Notes under the pieces: model-generated | What the model saw: only the letters and a program-made list of their open reading frames with translations | Database searches by the model: none | What the model was told of the DNA's origin: nothing | DNA from: an uncultured Lachnospiraceae bacterium | GTDB taxonomy: Bacteria; Bacillota; Clostridia; Lachnospirales; Lachnospiraceae | Length of the DNA: 8,632 bases | Direction: 5' to 3' | NCBI GenBank assembly: GCA_910578845.1 | Contig: CAJTSL010000060.1 | Location: 9,833 to 18,464, forward strand | Shown: in pieces, positions 6,867 to 8,632 of the stretch | Layout: every line of letters starts with the position of its first letter | How positions within the stretch are numbered: position 1 is the first letter of the stretch | Program-made: the position numbers and the translations under genes

Positions 6867-7466
6867 ATGAATCTAGATTGTAAGATTGCGGAATCAGAAC
6901 TGAAAAAAGCGGAAGAGTCTAATCCCGGGCCCTGGGCAGACCATTCACGATATGTTGCATTGGCTTGCAGAAATATAGCACAGCATTGTAAAGGGATGTC
7001 GGCAGAGGAAGCATATACATTGGGACTGCTACATGACATTGGGCGTTATGCTGGCGTTAGTTCAGAAAAGCATTTGATAGATGGCTATCGTTACTGTATC
7101 GAAAGGGGATGGGAAAAGGCGGCTCAGATTTGTATATCTCATGCCTTTATGATACAGGATATTCATACTTCCATCGGGACATTTGATGTATGTGATGAAG
7201 ATTATGAATTTATGGAACGGTTTATAAAAGATGCAGTATATGATGATTATGACAGATTGGTACAATTGTGTGATGCACTGGCATTGCCGACAGGATTTTG
7301 CATGTTAGAAAAGCGTTTTGTTGATGTGACAATCCGCTATGGCGTACATCCTTCAACCGTTGATCGCTGGAAAAAGATTTTAGAAATAAAAGATTTGTTT
7401 GAAAAGCGGATAGGTTATTCTATTTATAATTTACTTCCGGGAGTTATAGAGAATAGTTTTTCTTGA
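6867..7466 (+). CDS. HD-domain protein, predicted metal-dependent phosphohydrolase
   Basis: Small soluble protein of 199 residues with an HD superfamily core: H26 (WADHSRY), H56-D57 in LLHDIGR and D136 in QLCDAL, the usual H...HD...D metal set, with H69 and H92 as possible extra ligands. HD proteins hydrolyse phosphate esters of nucleotides or act as deaminase- or dGTPase-like enzymes; the substrate cannot be named here. No signal peptide, membrane span or fused domain is visible. The start ATG has an ideal SD (AGGAGG, 6853-6858, 8-base spacer). The gene has its own promoter, 51 bases after the exporter operon, so a functional link with the exporter is not required. It is convergent with the minus-strand operon, and the 3' ends are 71 bases apart. 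Confidence 0.85.
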   Translation: MNLDCKIAESELKKAEESNPGPWADHSRYVALACRNIAQHCKGMSAEEAYTLGLLHDIGRYAGVSSEKHLIDGYRYCIERGWEKAAQICISHAFMIQDIHTSIGTFDVCDEDYEFMERFIKDAVYDDYDRLVQLCDALALPTGFCMLEKRFVDVTIRYGVHPSTVDRWKKILEIKDLFEKRIGYSIYNLLPGVIENSFS

Positions 7467-7502
7467 GAAATTTGATAAAGGCGATCAATTAGGGGTATGA
7501 AA

Positions 7503-7528
7503 AGACAACTGTCGTTAGGCAGTTGTCT
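7503..7528 (-). terminator. Hairpin terminator between convergent operons
   Basis: AGACAACTG (7503-7511) pairs perfectly with CAGTTGTCT (7520-7528) around an 8-base loop. On the minus strand the stem runs into a short T tract (complement of A7500-A7503), 9 bases after the stop of the small membrane protein. On the plus strand no T-run follows, so it terminates the HD gene only weakly, if at all. Confidence 0.7.
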
Positions 7529-7537
7529 GTGTTAAAA

Positions 7538-7669
7538 CTATTCTTCTTTGTCTGTTCTTGAAAATGGCTGTCTTTGTTCCCTTTTTTTCCTATGTTCCTT
7601 GATAGCTTTGTTTCTAAGTGGTATACCAATACCAATTAAAAGTCCTACGATTATAACAGTAAAATCCAT
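7538..7669 (-). CDS. Small single-pass membrane protein, 43 residues
   Basis: An unannotated-size ORF with a clear gene signature. ATG at 7669 is preceded five bases upstream by GGAGG (CCTCC on the + strand, 7675-7679), and the TAG stop lies 9 bases before the operon terminator. Residues 1-3 are MDF. Residues 4-18 form a hydrophobic helix rich in Ile, Val, Leu and Gly (TVIIVGLLIGIGIPL), short for a full membrane span. Residues 19-43 are strongly charged with many Arg and Lys, ending in the acidic DKEE, so by the positive-inside rule the C-terminus should be cytoplasmic. It starts 32 bases after the permease stop, as the last gene of the minus-strand exporter operon. An in-frame ATG at 7681 would add four residues but has no SD. 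Function unknown; perhaps an accessory subunit of the transporter or a small membrane regulator. Confidence 0.72.
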   Translation of the reverse strand: MDFTVIIVGLLIGIGIPLRNKAIKEHRKKREQRQPFSRTDKEE

Positions 7670-7674
7670 GTCTT

Positions 7675-7679
7675 CCTCC
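7675..7679 (-). promoter_or_regulatory. Ribosome binding site of the 43-residue membrane protein
   Basis: Reads GGAGG on the minus strand, five bases before ATG 7669. It is the main evidence that this short ORF is translated, and it rules against the in-frame ATG at 7681, which overlaps it. Confidence 0.7.
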
Positions 7680-7701
7680 ATTTCTGTGCCGGTTTTTAAC
7701 C

Positions 7702-8352
7702 TCACGTTTCTTTGTTTTTCAAGATCTTAATCGATACGAATATGGAAACAACATACATTGCAATGACCAAAATGAAAGTTAATAACATTAGCAGGAGAGG
7801 GGAATTGATAACTGTAAAAAGCAGCTTGCTTTCACCAACAGGAATATTGGTAATGAGCAACAATGTTATCAAAAAACCTGCAACCGGGATATACATAAAC
7901 ACCCTGCCTTTGATAGAGCCAAGTTTATAATATCCGGGCAGTTGAAAAACAGTATAAAGAGCAAAAAGGAATATCCCTGTGGCAGCAGCACTTATAAAAT
8001 CGAATTTGCTAATTGTTTCTCCCAAAATGGTTAAGAGGATGGGGTGAGCGACTAAAGAAAATAGCAGTGCAGCCAAACCCATGATTATGATAAAAATATA
8101 TCGTCCAATCACCATATCGCTTTTTCGGATTGGTAAAATACCGTAAAGCCGTTCCATAGAATTCTTTTCTGTAACGGAAAAGGTATATCCCGTTGTCATG
8201 GCAATAAAACACATTGCAAATGAAATCCCTGTCAGCAAAGAACGATTGATAGCGGCAAATACAATAGGCAATACCATTGTGAAACATATTGTTTTCACAT
8301 AAGGCTTTACTAAAGAAAAATCCAGTTTTGCAGATTTCCAAATATTATTCAT
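7702..8352 (-). CDS. ABC-2 family transporter permease (ABC2_membrane_5-like)
   Basis: Membrane subunit of a two-component exporter, 216 residues. Hydrophobic spans lie at about 21-36, 39-57, 86-108, 119-138, 151-170 and 184-208, six in all. The block EKNSMERLYGILPIRKSDMV (62-81) followed by GRY is a hallmark of the family that includes the phenol-soluble-modulin exporter permeases and similar Firmicutes proteins; it lies in the cytoplasmic loop contacting the ATPase. GYYKLGSIKGR (140-150) is another family feature. The longer frame from 8394 is not used: ATG 8352 has an SD, GAGAGGTG (8359-8366), with a 6-base spacer, and it overlaps the ATPase stop by 8 bases (ATGAATAA), a common coupled arrangement. 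Substrate unknown; export of membrane-active peptides or lipids is possible from the family only. Confidence 0.88.
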   Translation of the reverse strand: MNNIWKSAKLDFSLVKPYVKTICFTMVLPIVFAAINRSLLTGISFAMCFIAMTTGYTFSVTEKNSMERLYGILPIRKSDMVIGRYIFIIIMGLAALLFSLVAHPILLTILGETISKFDFISAAATGIFLFALYTVFQLPGYYKLGSIKGRVFMYIPVAGFLITLLLITNIPVGESKLLFTVINSPLLLMLLTFILVIAMYVVSIFVSIKILKNKET

Positions 8353-8632
8353 AATGCGCACCTCTCTTGCTGGTAAATACAACAATATCGTCAATGGTTG
8401 CCGGTTCTACATTTAAATGTGCAAACTGTTTCAAATCTTCGGTCTTAATAAGCGCTTCAAATCCAGTTGAAAAATTTCTGATACCAAGCATCTTTTTACG
8501 CAAATCCGCAGATCGTTCTTCTCGTCCGCCTTTGACGATCCTAAAACTATCTATAAATTCATCTTTACCGCCACTGAAAAACAATTCCCCATAACTGATA
8601 TAGGTAATGTAGTCAGCAGCGCGTTCCAAATC
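8345..8632 (-). CDS. ABC exporter ATP-binding protein, C-terminal fragment (cut by window edge)
   Basis: 95 residues are visible, from an open frame at the right edge to TAA at 8345; the TTG at 8629 is not a start. The visible part begins DLERAADYITYISYGELFFSGG, the strand-helix that follows the H-loop in exporter ATPases (the switch His and Walker motifs lie outside the window). It continues into the accessory C-terminal domain and ends with a HLNVEPATIDDIVVF segment, the family-typical last strand and helix of YtrB/BcrA-like ATPases. It overlaps the permease start by 8 bases and is therefore the motor of that permease. In many Firmicutes such pairs follow a GntR-family regulator gene, which would lie further right; none is visible here. 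Confidence 0.85.
   Translation of the reverse strand, partial: DLERAADYITYISYGELFFSGGKDEFIDSFRIVKGGREERSADLRKKMLGIRNFSTGFEALIKTEDLKQFAHLNVEPATIDDIVVFTSKRGAHYE

Noticed and set aside
7548..7930. Plus-strand ORFs of 60 and 72 residues opposite the minus-strand operon
   Set aside because: They are antisense to well-supported genes, lack good SD sites and have no family-like features.
7702..8394. Longer 230-residue version of the minus-strand permease
   Set aside because: The extra 14 residues overlap the ATPase coding region, and the SD at 8359-8366 fits ATG 8352.

Overview
The window looks like a chromosomal stretch from a Gram-positive Clostridia-type (Firmicutes, Lachnospiraceae-like) bacterium. 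The basis is moderately AT-rich DNA, strong GGAGG-type Shine-Dalgarno (SD) sites before nearly every gene, a sugar ABC operon without its own ATPase, and two-gene ABC-2 exporter modules typical of gut Firmicutes. No IS element, CRISPR array, rRNA or tRNA was found. The organism assignment is an inference.

Layout. (1) 1-4341, + strand: a carbohydrate-type (CUT1) ABC importer operon. It holds a solute-binding protein cut by the left edge, a MalF/UgpA-type permease, a MalG/UgpE-type permease (1-bp overlap), and a FluG-like metal-dependent amidohydrolase, and it closes with an intrinsic terminator at 4392-4424. (2) 4425-4669: a regulatory gap with a perfect 16-bp palindrome, an inverted repeat over a candidate promoter, and a structured leader. 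(3) 4670-6765, + strand: an ABC-2 exporter pair of ATPase and 404-residue permease. (4) 6817-7466, + strand: a near-consensus sigma-A promoter driving a 199-residue HD-domain protein. (5) 7503-8632, - strand, convergent: a second exporter operon with the C-terminal end of an ABC ATPase (cut by the right edge), a 216-residue ABC-2 permease, a 43-residue single-pass membrane protein, and a hairpin terminator.

How the genes fit together. The first operon imports a small molecule, probably a sugar or sugar acid. It probably borrows a shared ATPase encoded elsewhere, and it co-expresses an intracellular amidohydrolase-fold enzyme likely to act on the imported compound or a breakdown product. The two ABC-2 modules are separate transporters, probably for export or self-protection; their substrates cannot be read from sequence. 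The HD protein has its own promoter and no clear link to its neighbours.

Most of the window is ordinary accessory or transport content. The best candidates for something undescribed are the 43-residue basic membrane peptide in the minus-strand exporter operon, the palindrome and inverted-repeat control region at 4463-4524, and a possible short Cys-containing leader ORF whose stop lies in a hairpin just upstream of the plus-strand exporter.
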